Shown here one piece after another: positions 7,804 through 14,551 of a DNA stretch of 16,284 bases. The position numbers and the translations under genes were made by a program. The DNA comes from Deltaproteobacteria bacterium (GTDB taxonomy: Bacteria; Desulfobacterota; Anaeroferrophillalia; Anaeroferrophillales; Tharpellaceae): the NCBI GenBank assembly GCA_030595135.1, contig JAUVDU010000005.1, positions 1 to 16,284 of the forward strand, written 5' to 3'. Within the stretch, counting starts at the first letter, position 1, and each line of letters opens with the position of its first letter. Under the pieces are notes generated by a model. That model was not told the origin of the DNA, did no database searches, and saw only the letters and a list, made by a program, of their open reading frames with translations.

Positions 7804-8365
7804 TTGTTTGACCGTGAATTCAGAGCAAAACTCTTGGATAGCTCTAACTAAACTGGCGCAGATGCTCTCTCCTGTCTGGCTGGCCTGTTCCGGTGGTATC
7901 GACAGTCTTTGGTTGCTCCATTTTTTTAAGCATATTGCTAAAATTGAAGTACGGCCCGTCTTTTTTGACCATCCCGGAGTCTATTCTCAGGAACGATCTG
8001 CAGCCTTAACGGCGGTGCACTCTGAAAACGGTTTAGTTGTTGATTTTTCCCGAGAGGAGATGATTGCCGTCTGGGGAGATAGTCAGGAAATTCGTTGTTA
8101 TCGCTGTAAACGACATCTCTTTGAGCGGCTTGTCCGGCTCGCCGACGATTCAATAACCCTTTGTGACGGGACTCATGTTGATGATTCACCAAAGCGCCGG
8201 CCCGGCATGCGGGCTTTGCTTGAACTTGGTGTGCAGAGTCCGCTTCGACTTTGTGGTTGGCATAAAGAGATGATTCGCAACGCGGCCCGAGAGGCCGGTC
8301 TGACCGCCTGGAACCAGACTGCTAGGGCCTGTTTGGTGGTTGACGGCAAATTCAGAATGGACTGA
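7793..8365 (+). CDS. larE: Short LarE-like ATP-dependent sacrificial sulfur transferase
   Basis: LarE supplies sulfur to pyridinium-3,5-dicarboxylate mononucleotide when the nickel-pincer nucleotide (NPN) cofactor of lactate racemase and related enzymes is built. This 190-residue protein carries the PP-loop SGGIDS (33-38), the RCYRCK motif with Cys102 and Cys105, DGTHVDD (125-131), RPGMRALLELGVQSPL (136-151), the KEMIRNAAREAGL stretch (158-170) and the Cys180 position (ARACL) corresponding to the sulfur-donating cysteine of classical LarE. Known LarE proteins are about 270 residues. Here the gene stops 10 residues after Cys180 and larB begins 18 bases later, so the usual C-terminal segment is missing, not merely frameshifted out of view. 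The start overlaps the previous gene and lacks a good ribosome site; in-frame GTG at 7814 is an alternative. Confidence 0.85.
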   Translation: MYSSCLTVNSEQNSWIALTKLAQMLSPVWLACSGGIDSLWLLHFFKHIAKIEVRPVFFDHPGVYSQERSAALTAVHSENGLVVDFSREEMIAVWGDSQEIRCYRCKRHLFERLVRLADDSITLCDGTHVDDSPKRRPGMRALLELGVQSPLRLCGWHKEMIRNAAREAGLTAWNQTARACLVVDGKFRMD

Positions 8366-8383
8366 GATGAAAAGTAGGTTAAG

Positions 8384-9136
8384 ATGAATAGTGAAGAGTT
8401 AAAAAAAATTCTGACCGAGCTCCAGCGGGGTGAGCGTCAGGTCGATGAGGTTGTAGAGATTTTTGATCATCTGCCCTTTCGTGATGTCGGCATTGCTCAT
8501 CTTGATACCCATCGCGGACTACGTTCGATGATGGGGGAGGTGGTTTTTGCGCTTGGTAAAGAGGTTAAGGATATCGAGATTATTCTTGCCGGTTTACTGG
8601 AACATGAGAAAAGTATTCTTGTCACCCGGCTCGACTCCCAGAAAGCTAAAATTCTAAAAGAGAAGTTCCCTCAGTTTGACTATCATGAATCGGGCCAATA
8701 TTTTGTTAAACTCGATCGTGAAAATTATGATCAGGGGCGAGGGACGGTGTTGATTGTTACAGCCGGAACTTCAGATCTCAACGTTGCTTATGAGGCTGAA
8801 ATTACGTTGCGGATGATGGGGCAAAAATGTGAATTGCTGGTTGATGTCGGGGTTGCCGGGATTCACCGGCTCCTGGCCTATCGCGAAAAACTTATGGCGG
8901 CCGAGGTTTTAATTGTCGTGGCCGGTATGGAAGGGGCACTGCCCAGCGTGGTTGCCGGCTTGGTTGAACGGCCGGTAATTGCGGTGCCGACCAGTGTTGG
9001 TTATGGTGCGGCCTTCGGTGGCGTTGCCGCTCTGTTGGGTATGCTCAACTCCTGCGCCGGCGGGGTCGGAGTCGTTAATATCGATAACGGTTTTGGAGCC
9101 GCCTATCTGGCTGGCCTGATCAATCGAAAATTTTAG
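8384..9136 (+). CDS. larB: Nickel pincer cofactor biosynthesis protein LarB
   Basis: LarB carboxylates and hydrolyses nicotinic acid adenine dinucleotide to give the dicarboxylated mononucleotide that LarE then thiolates. This 250-residue protein is full length. It has the LarB N-terminal signature FRDVGIAHLDTHRGLR (32-47) and a PurE-like domain with VTAGTSDLNVAYEAEIT (125-141), VAGMEGALPSVVAGL (179-193) and NSCAGGVGVVNIDNGFGA (222-239). Cys224 matches the catalytic cysteine position known from Lactobacillus LarB. AGG at 8376-8378 lies 5 bases before the ATG. It follows larE in one operon; larC, the nickel insertase, is not in this window. A foldback element begins about a dozen bases after the stop. 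Confidence 0.95.
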   Translation: MNSEELKKILTELQRGERQVDEVVEIFDHLPFRDVGIAHLDTHRGLRSMMGEVVFALGKEVKDIEIILAGLLEHEKSILVTRLDSQKAKILKEKFPQFDYHESGQYFVKLDRENYDQGRGTVLIVTAGTSDLNVAYEAEITLRMMGQKCELLVDVGVAGIHRLLAYREKLMAAEVLIVVAGMEGALPSVVAGLVERPVIAVPTSVGYGAAFGGVAALLGMLNSCAGGVGVVNIDNGFGAAYLAGLINRKF

Positions 9137-9148
9137 ATGGTTCCTAAG

Positions 9149-9397
9149 CAACAGTGTCCGGTTTGCTAATTGCAACCCGGGATATCGGGTCATTTTCTTC
9201 CACTTCTTACGCAAAATTTTTATTTTTCCAGCGCTCATTACGCCAAAATTGCGAAACTCACTCGTACCTCACTCAAACAGTCGCAATTTTTTGGCTCCAT
9301 TCGCTGGGAAAAATAACAAAATTTTGCGAGACGTTACAGAAAACAACCCGATATCCCTAGATTTTTTGTATAGCAAGTTGCTAACCGGATAGTACTG
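9149..9397. mobile_element. Roughly 250-bp foldback (MITE-like) element with flanking direct repeat
   Basis: The stretch is one large imperfect inverted repeat. TCCGGTTTGCTAATTGCA near 9157-9174 pairs with the complement of 9371-9388. CGGGATATCGGGTCATTTTC near 9179-9198 pairs with 9340-9357, and CAAAATTTTTATTTTTCCAG near 9212-9231 pairs with 9304-9326. GCCAAAATTGCGA (9242-9254) pairs with 9281-9294 across a 26-base loop. It is flanked by GGTTCCTAAG (9139-9148) and GGTTCTAAG (9398-9406), a likely target duplication with one base lost. No transposase is encoded, so it would be non-autonomous. It may also act as a transcript-end structure for larB. Confidence 0.6.
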
Positions 9398-9407
9398 GGT
9401 TCTAAGA

Positions 9408-9443
9408 GTCAAAAGGGTCAAAGAAGTCGAAGGAGTCAACCCC
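9408..9443. repeat. Four 9-bp tandem repeats starting with GTC
   Basis: The units are GTCAAAAGG, GTCAAAGAA, GTCGAAGGA and GTCAACCCC, immediately after the foldback element. The opposite strand of 9446-9476 carries similar units (GTCGAAAGG, then GTCTAAAAG), so the two arrays fold on each other. Confidence 0.65.
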
Positions 9444-9463
9444 TTAACCTCTTTGACCCTTTT
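9411..9463. terminator. Convergent intrinsic terminator between larB and the enoyl-CoA hydratase gene
   Basis: AAAAGGGTCAAAGA (9411-9424) pairs perfectly with TCTTTGACCCTTTT (9450-9463) across a 25-base loop. The stem is built from the 9-nt repeats and ends with T on one strand and A on the other, which fits two converging genes. An alternative, slightly shifted pairing of GTCAAAAGGGTC (9408-9419) with GACCCTTTCGAC (9465-9476) is possible. Confidence 0.65.
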
Positions 9464-9480
9464 AGACCCTTTCGACTTTA

Positions 9481-10287
9481 TTATTTACCTTGAAATACTG
9501 CTGGTCTTTTTTCAACAAAGGCTTTTAAACCTTCGCTGGCATCTTCGCTGGCAAAGGCTTTCATGAAAGCATCCTGTTCGATCTGCATGGCGGTTGCGGT
9601 ATCCTGATTGTAGCCTTGATAGATCGCTTTTTTGGCTTGAGCGATGCCGATTGTTGCCTTGGTTGCCATTTTTTCAGCAAAAGTGATGGTTTTTTCGTTA
9701 AGTTCATTACCCGGCATCAGCTCTTGGACAATACCCAGCTCCAGAGCTTCCTGCGGGTTGATGTTTTTTGCCATGGCGATGTAGTACAGGGCCTGTTTGG
9801 CACCGAGTATACGGGCCAGGCGCTGAGTGCCGCCGGCACCCGGCAAGATTCCCAGGGTGGTTTCCGGTAGTCCGAGAGCCGGGATTTTCACTTTATCTTT
9901 AATCGTTACACTCTCAGCCATGAAGCGGAAATCACAGGCCAGCGCCAGTTCCAGGCCGCCGCCTAAAGCATATCCGCCGAGTGCGGCGATCGTAAGTTTC
10001 GGCATATCTTCCAGTTTCTGGTTGACCCGTTGGAGTTCACCGGAGATTTCCCAGGCATCATAGGCGGTCATCTCGTTAAACATCTTGATGTCGGCTCCGG
10101 CGACAAAAAAACCGGGGATCTCACTGGTGATAACCAGGACTTTGGCCTCGTCGTTAGCGCCTACTTCATCAAAAGCCTGGTCAAGTTCCGCTACCAGAGC
10201 TTCATTTAAGGAGTTGGCCGGAGGCCGGTTCAGGCTGATAATACCAACCCCATTGTTAACGCTGATTTTCAGAAATTCGTAACTCAT
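9481..10287 (-). CDS. Enoyl-CoA hydratase/isomerase (crotonase family)
   Basis: This 268-residue protein is a typical stand-alone crotonase, hydrating trans-2-enoyl-CoA to 3-hydroxyacyl-CoA in beta-oxidation or a related acyl-CoA pathway in the cytoplasm. It shows the oxyanion-hole segment FFVAGADIKMF (60-70), GGYALGGGLELALACDFR (104-121) with Glu113, and LGLPETTLGILPGAGGTQRL (138-157) with Glu142. These are the two glutamates that act as acid/base in classical hydratases, so hydratase activity is more likely than a pure isomerase or decarboxylase. Four or five extra residues lie just before Glu142. AAGGA at 10296-10300 (minus strand) lies 8 bases from the ATG. It diverges from the amidohydrolase gene and ends at the 9-nt-repeat terminator. 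The chain-length preference cannot be read. Confidence 0.93.
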   Translation of the reverse strand: MSYEFLKISVNNGVGIISLNRPPANSLNEALVAELDQAFDEVGANDEAKVLVITSEIPGFFVAGADIKMFNEMTAYDAWEISGELQRVNQKLEDMPKLTIAALGGYALGGGLELALACDFRFMAESVTIKDKVKIPALGLPETTLGILPGAGGTQRLARILGAKQALYYIAMAKNINPQEALELGIVQELMPGNELNEKTITFAEKMATKATIGIAQAKKAIYQGYNQDTATAMQIEQDAFMKAFASEDASEGLKAFVEKRPAVFQGK

Positions 10288-10347
10288 TTTGTTAATCCTT
10301 AAAAGTAAAATAGTTAAAGGTTTTTCCCTGCTTTCATATTGAATTCA

Positions 10348-10376
10348 ACCATAACACAGTTATTTATTTGGCTCAA
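10348..10376 (-). promoter_or_regulatory. Possible promoter of the enoyl-CoA hydratase gene
   Basis: On the minus strand TTGAGC (10371-10376) and TATGGT (10348-10353) are separated by 17 bases. The -35 overlaps the -35 of the divergent amidohydrolase promoter. A perfect 10-bp palindrome TTGAATTCAA at 10339-10348 sits at the downstream edge and could be an operator. Confidence 0.4.
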
Positions 10377-10396
10377 GTGTAAAATAGCACTATGAT
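10368..10396 (+). promoter_or_regulatory. Promoter of the amidohydrolase gene
   Basis: TTGGCT (10368-10373) and TATGAT (10391-10396) are separated by 17 bases, placing the start near 10403 and giving a leader of about 20 nt containing GGAG at 10413-10416. Confidence 0.55.
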
Positions 10397-10423
10397 AATT
10401 TTCAGCTTTTTCGGAGAGTTCTA

Positions 10424-11356
10424 ATGCCGCAAAAAACTTCTTCTCAATCTTTGCTTTTTCCTTTGCCGGTTGATACTCATGTTCATTTGAGTCTGGGCGG
10501 CGATCCGTATGACAACGCCTGTCGGCATTTGGCGGCCGGAGTCGCCGTGGTGCGTGATGCCGGAGACCGGGACGCCTCTCTTGACGGGGTTAATCTGCCG
10601 TCAGCCCTGACTGTTGTCAGGACGGGGCCGGCAATTTTTAAAAAGGGCTCCTACGGTGCTTTTCTGGGTGATAATCGTGATCTTACTCTAGCCGAAAAGA
10701 TCTCTGGAACTCCATCCTCTTTTGTTAAGCTGATTCTTACCGGTATGGTCTCGTTTGATGTTTATGGCGAGGTCGGTCGGCAGCAGTGGAGTTTAACGGA
10801 ACTTCAGGAGATCGTCTTGATGGCGGCTGATGTCGGCAAGAAAGTGATGGTTCATGTCAATTCCGACAAAGCTTGCCGCGAGGCCGTCGAAGCCGGAGTT
10901 CACAGTCTTGAACATGGCTATTTTATTGCCTCGGAAACGCTTGAAATGATGGCTGAAAAAGGGATCTATTGGGCGCCGACAGTGGCCGCAATGGCCAACC
11001 AGAGCCTGGATCCCGACGATCGTTTTTCCGCAGCCCAGTTAGCAATTATTGAACGCAACTACAAAAGGCATATGGAGATGATCCAATACGCCCATGAAAA
11101 TGGGGTTAAATTGACGATCGGAACCGATTCCGGATCCTACAATGTCCCGCACGGCCGCTCTTTCATACGCGAGATGGAGATTTTTGCCGAGTCCGGTATC
11201 TCTTCTACCGAGGTTTGGCAGATTGCGACCGGTAATGGTCATGAACTGTTGGGCTTAAAGGGGGAGCTTTTATTGTCTCTAAATTCGACCCTGCCTTTGC
11301 TCTCCCTGCTTGAGCAATCGAAATGTTACTTAAATCAAGGTAACTATTCAGCGTAA
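10424..11356 (+). CDS. Compact amidohydrolase-family metal-dependent hydrolase
   Basis: This 310-residue protein is a TIM-barrel amidohydrolase. The expected metal ligands are present: HVH (His19 and His21, in VDTHVHL), Lys102 in the FVKLILTG context (the usual carboxylated lysine), His144 (VMVHVNS), His164 (SLEHGYF) and Asp235 (TIGTDSG). The substrate is unknown; relatives include imidazolonepropionase-like and prolidase-like enzymes. Most relatives have a flanking beta-sandwich from N- and C-terminal strands. Here the protein begins directly at the first barrel strand and ends shortly after ATGNGHELLGL, so both sandwich parts are missing. GGAG lies 7 bases before the ATG. The last five residues (GNYSA) and the stop codon are supplied by the inserted MITE; without it the frame would read four other residues and stop at 11489-11491 of the present sequence. 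Confidence 0.85.
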   Translation: MPQKTSSQSLLFPLPVDTHVHLSLGGDPYDNACRHLAAGVAVVRDAGDRDASLDGVNLPSALTVVRTGPAIFKKGSYGAFLGDNRDLTLAEKISGTPSSFVKLILTGMVSFDVYGEVGRQQWSLTELQEIVLMAADVGKKVMVHVNSDKACREAVEAGVHSLEHGYFIASETLEMMAEKGIYWAPTVAAMANQSLDPDDRFSAAQLAIIERNYKRHMEMIQYAHENGVKLTIGTDSGSYNVPHGRSFIREMEIFAESGISSTEVWQIATGNGHELLGLKGELLLSLNSTLPLLSLLEQSKCYLNQGNYSA

Positions 11357-11469
11357 GTAGAAAAGCACCGAATATTGATGGATTTCAGTAAATTCTGGGG
11401 ACATAACCTGATTCTCCGAAGGAAATCGGGATTGTGTCCCCTGAATTTACGGGTTAGCTGAATAGTTAC
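11339..11469. mobile_element. MITE copy 1 (IS66-like ends), between the amidohydrolase and glycosyltransferase genes
   Basis: The element has 13-bp perfect terminal inverted repeats, GTAACTATTCAGC at 11340-11352 and its complement at 11457-11469. It is bordered by an 8-bp perfect direct repeat AAATCAAG at 11332-11339 and 11470-11477 (11339 is the last base of the left duplication and the G preceding GTAAC). Inside, AAATTCTGGGGACA (11390-11403) and TGTCCCCTGAATTT (11435-11448) form a second hairpin. Ends starting GTAA and 8-bp duplications are the hallmarks of the IS66 family, so a non-autonomous IS66 derivative is likely. By hand alignment it differs from copy 2 at only about a dozen of roughly 130 positions. 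The insertion lies in the stop codon region of the glycosyltransferase gene. Confidence 0.85.
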
Positions 11470-11472
11470 AAA

Positions 11473-12744
11473 TCAAGAAATCGGGGAATAAAAAGTTTCT
11501 CCGATTTTTTCAATGATTTCGGCCGCAAGCGGAGCCCCACCGCCGGATTGGATGGAGCGGCGGACGCGTTCAGCTGCAGCTCTGTATGACGGCTCTTTTT
11601 GTACTCGGCGGATTAATGAACGCAGGCGGTCGGGGGTCACGCGTTTAGCTGGAAGAGCCTCTCCTGCTCCAGTCCAGGCTACGCGAGCGGCGATGCCCGG
11701 TTGTTCGTTAGTAATTGGAATCGCTACCATTGGAACCCCAACGCTCAACGCATCGAGAACCGTATTCAAACCGGCGTGGGTTATGACGAGGGTGGATTTT
11801 TGGATCAATTCAACTTGTGGGGCGTAGGCGACGATAATCGGGTGTCCGGGTAACTTGCCTAATTTATCAGGTGCGAGCCCGCGGCCGGTCGACATCACGA
11901 GTTGAACGTCGAGTTCGGCACAGGCTTCGGCGATCATACGGAACGTGGCTGCGGCTCGATTTTGCAGAGTTCCAAGTGACGCGTAGATCAGGGGGCGTCC
12001 ATCAAGCTGATCCCAAGGAAACGGTACGGGGGCTTGACCATCGGGTCGTCGCAGGGGCCCGACAAAGCGAAATTGTTTCGGCAGCTCCTGCCGGGGAAAT
12101 TCGAATGCGACCGGCTGCTGGCTGATTTGCAGCCTGTTCGACCACGTGTCGGCAATCTGGGCCGGAACGTTCAGGCTTTGCCTGCGGCGATATTCCTGGA
12201 TCTGTTTCATTATGGGGGCGTAGAGTCGGTTAAGCCCCGCCCATTCGATTCGGTTTTGGAGTCGAGACCACCATTGGTTGCGCGGTTGTCTGGAACTGAA
12301 AAAGGGAGGGATTCCCGGCTCGGAGTTCAGCATCAGGGCATTGCACACGGTTGCAAATGGCAGACCTAAATGGTCGGCTGCGGTTCCTCCGGCAAATGAA
12401 CTCTGGTCAACAACCAGAGCCGTAACCCCGGAATTTTGAACCAGGGACGGCCCCATTTCCAAGATTGCCTCGGTTGCCCGGGCGATCAAGTTTGTCGTAT
12501 GGCTAAGGGCCGCACGGCCGCTCAGGGTGCCGAGCCGTTGGATCCCGGTCTGATATTCATCTACCGGAAATATGCTGCCCCCGAGTTGAACCACCTCAAA
12601 TCCGGCAGCACTTACCGACAAGGGCTGGGCTCCCAATAAGAAAAAGGTAATACTATGTCCCCGGCTGCGTATCGCGTCGGCAAGCGCTATCATCGGGTTA
12701 AGATGACCTGATGCGTTTGGACTGATTATGCCAATGTGAGCCAT
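11473..12744 (-). CDS. Family-1 glycosyltransferase, MGT/CrtX-like
   Basis: This 423-residue GT-B enzyme of the UGT/GT1 superfamily transfers a sugar from a nucleotide donor to a small, usually hydrophobic acceptor. It shows the N-terminal PNASGHLNPMIALADAIRSR segment (9-28), where His14 is at the catalytic-base position, and the C-terminal donor-site region LIYASLGTLQ (252-261), APQVELIQKSTLVITHAGLN (308-327, His323 at the nucleotide-binding position) and VGVPMVAIPITNEQPGIA (335-352). It resembles macrolide/zeaxanthin glucosyltransferase-like proteins, not cell-wall MurG. It starts 11 bases after the oleate hydratase stop, so the two form one operon; a hydroxylated fatty acid is the obvious acceptor candidate (inference). 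The Shine-Dalgarno is weak (GATGA), suggesting coupling. It reads visibly more GC-rich than the oleate hydratase gene. Confidence 0.88.
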   Translation of the reverse strand: MAHIGIISPNASGHLNPMIALADAIRSRGHSITFFLLGAQPLSVSAAGFEVVQLGGSIFPVDEYQTGIQRLGTLSGRAALSHTTNLIARATEAILEMGPSLVQNSGVTALVVDQSSFAGGTAADHLGLPFATVCNALMLNSEPGIPPFFSSRQPRNQWWSRLQNRIEWAGLNRLYAPIMKQIQEYRRRQSLNVPAQIADTWSNRLQISQQPVAFEFPRQELPKQFRFVGPLRRPDGQAPVPFPWDQLDGRPLIYASLGTLQNRAAATFRMIAEACAELDVQLVMSTGRGLAPDKLGKLPGHPIIVAYAPQVELIQKSTLVITHAGLNTVLDALSVGVPMVAIPITNEQPGIAARVAWTGAGEALPAKRVTPDRLRSLIRRVQKEPSYRAAAERVRRSIQSGGGAPLAAEIIEKIGETFYSPIS

Positions 12745-12755
12745 GTTTTCATCTA

Positions 12756-14360
12756 CTATCTATTAACTGCTTTCAGCGCCTTAATTAATACTTCAGGTCT
12801 ATGAATCGAATTATAGATTGGAAGAACATCCTTTTCTGTTTTAAAGAGCCCGTAAACGGCAGTTTGTGCACATCGTACAGAGTATTCAACCGTGAAAACA
12901 CATTCATTTGCTAGATCCGCGAACTGTCCAAGAAAAGCAAAATTTGTTGCTCCTCTGGGCAAGACATCCGGACGATCACCTTTTGCATAAGGCATAAAAA
13001 GACTATCAATAAATGGCATGGCAACCGGTATACAGTTGACCTTTCCAGCTTCGACAATGGGCTTCATCAGATTTTGGATCTTGAGCTGATACCAGAGCTC
13101 TTCAAGAATCTCTTCACCGTTACATTCAGACATTTTTTTCTTTACGTAATTTCCTTTTCTGTCAGGGTGTAAAGCATATCCCCAGAAGATCTTTACATCT
13201 TTCGGCTGGTTCGGAAAATGTGGTTGCCGAGCAATAACAATCGACATCAACCAGTTTGAATCCGTCATCGTTACCAAGCCACCGGTTCCGTCTACGTTAC
13301 CGGAAAAGCTCTCCATGTAATCATGGAACGTATTGCTTTTGAGGGTTGCGGTAAACGAATACCATTTTTGCAGATTGATATTGTTACTGAATACTCCGGG
13401 ATTACCAAAGGCCTTGTCCGTTTTGGCTATTTTCTCCCAAAGCATCCATGCACCCGAGGTCGATTTATCCTTTAAAACCGGGGCTTTTGTCCATGAACCA
13501 TTTGCTGTGCTCTCAACAATAGAGCCATTTGTTATAAACACATAATCATGTTTGCCGAGGATAATTTCATCTTCTTTTCCATCTGCATTAATTATATGCA
13601 AAACCGTGGCCGTTTTTTTGTCGGCGGAGAGGTTAAATTCGATATCTATAACCTGTGTCTGCATATCAAAATGGACGCCTCTTTGTTGCAGGTGTCGTTG
13701 CAGTGGTATTACAACAGAGTGGTATTGGTTATATTTAGTCCGCATGATACCGCCAAGTTTAGGCAGCCCTTCTACCAGGTGGATAAAGCGTTTCATGTAG
13801 CGTCTCATTACGACCAAACTGCTCCATTTTTGAAAAGCAAACATCGTTGTCCAGAGTTGCCAGTAATTAGTTTCAAAAAACTCCTGGTTAAACCAGTCTT
13901 CAATGCGTTTATTTTCTAATGAGCTTTCGGAAGTAAATGTCAGTTTCAATAAATCAGCCTGGTCGGTAAATGAGAGGCCAAAAGATGAGAGATCAATTTT
14001 TTTTCCATCTTTAAGTAAACGGGCTTGTGCATTTGAAACGAATCTTTCACTGAAGTTGAAAGATTCCTCTTTAACTGAAATATCTGGGTCATCGTACGAC
14101 GGGATGTTGGACAACAAGTCCCAATAACAGACGAAGTGCTTTTCATGCATTCTGCCGCCCCGAATAATAAAACCATTTTCCGGATCTCCGGTGCCGTCAA
14201 GAGCGCCGCCAGGGATATCATCCTGTTCCAGTATATGGATGTTTTCACCCGGTACTCCGGCATCTTTAATGAGATAAGTTGCACTTGCAAGTGAAGCGAT
14301 ACCGCTGCCGACAAGATATACCTTTGACTCTTTTGGAGTGCTGTTTTTTTCTGTTTTCAT
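12756..14360 (-). CDS. ohyA: Oleate hydratase (MCRA family)
   Basis: Oleate hydratase is an FAD-dependent, membrane-associated enzyme that adds water to cis-9 unsaturated fatty acids, giving 10-hydroxystearate from oleate. From the ATG at 14360 the protein has 534 residues, within the family's normal range. Visible motifs are the FAD fold VYLVGSGIASLASATYL (14-30), LEQDDIPGGALDG (44-56), and IRGGRMHEKHFVCYWDLLSN (67-85), where Glu73 aligns with the catalytic glutamate of known hydratases and the RGGRM form replaces the commoner RGGREM. RTKYNQYHSVVIPLQRHL (207-224) carries the conserved tyrosine region. I chose ATG 14360 over the in-frame TTG at 14378 because AGGGG lies 7 bases upstream of it. 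It is the first gene of a riboswitch-led operon with the glycosyltransferase. The sequence looks AT-richer than its neighbours, which may mean recent acquisition. Confidence 0.93.
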   Translation of the reverse strand: MKTEKNSTPKESKVYLVGSGIASLASATYLIKDAGVPGENIHILEQDDIPGGALDGTGDPENGFIIRGGRMHEKHFVCYWDLLSNIPSYDDPDISVKEESFNFSERFVSNAQARLLKDGKKIDLSSFGLSFTDQADLLKLTFTSESSLENKRIEDWFNQEFFETNYWQLWTTMFAFQKWSSLVVMRRYMKRFIHLVEGLPKLGGIMRTKYNQYHSVVIPLQRHLQQRGVHFDMQTQVIDIEFNLSADKKTATVLHIINADGKEDEIILGKHDYVFITNGSIVESTANGSWTKAPVLKDKSTSGAWMLWEKIAKTDKAFGNPGVFSNNINLQKWYSFTATLKSNTFHDYMESFSGNVDGTGGLVTMTDSNWLMSIVIARQPHFPNQPKDVKIFWGYALHPDRKGNYVKKKMSECNGEEILEELWYQLKIQNLMKPIVEAGKVNCIPVAMPFIDSLFMPYAKGDRPDVLPRGATNFAFLGQFADLANECVFTVEYSVRCAQTAVYGLFKTEKDVLPIYNSIHRPEVLIKALKAVNR

Positions 14361-14412
14361 ATCCCATCCCCTAATCAAATTTAGGAATGCCGCAACTTTT
14401 GCAGCAAAAACC

Positions 14413-14541
14413 GTAACTATTCAGCTACCCGTAAATTCCGGGGGCACAATCCCGATTTCCTTCTGAGAATCAGGTTCTGTCCCCGGAATTCACTAAAATT
14501 CATCAAAATTAGGTGCTTTTCTACTTACGCTGAATAGTTAC
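14413..14541. mobile_element. MITE copy 2 (IS66-like ends), in the oleate hydratase leader, inverted relative to copy 1
   Basis: GTAACTATTCAGC at 14413-14425 and its complement at 14529-14541 bound the copy. It aligns to copy 1 on the opposite strand with about a dozen differences. The flanks, CAAAAACC before and CAAAACC after, look like a duplication that has changed by one A. Its own internal hairpin pairs AATTCCGGGG (14434-14443) with CCCCGGAATT (14481-14490). It lies between the riboswitch terminator and the oleate hydratase start, so it is part of the 5' untranslated region. Confidence 0.82.
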
Positions 14542-14551
14542 CAAAACCAAT

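Noticed and set aside
14376..14378. TTG at 14378 as the start of oleate hydratase
   Set aside because: The in-frame ATG at 14358-14360 has AGGGG at a good distance; the extra six residues have no support.
11339..14541. The MITE-bracketed segment as a composite transposon
   Set aside because: Each copy has its own 8-bp-type duplication and the outermost flanks do not match each other, so two separate insertions explain the data better.
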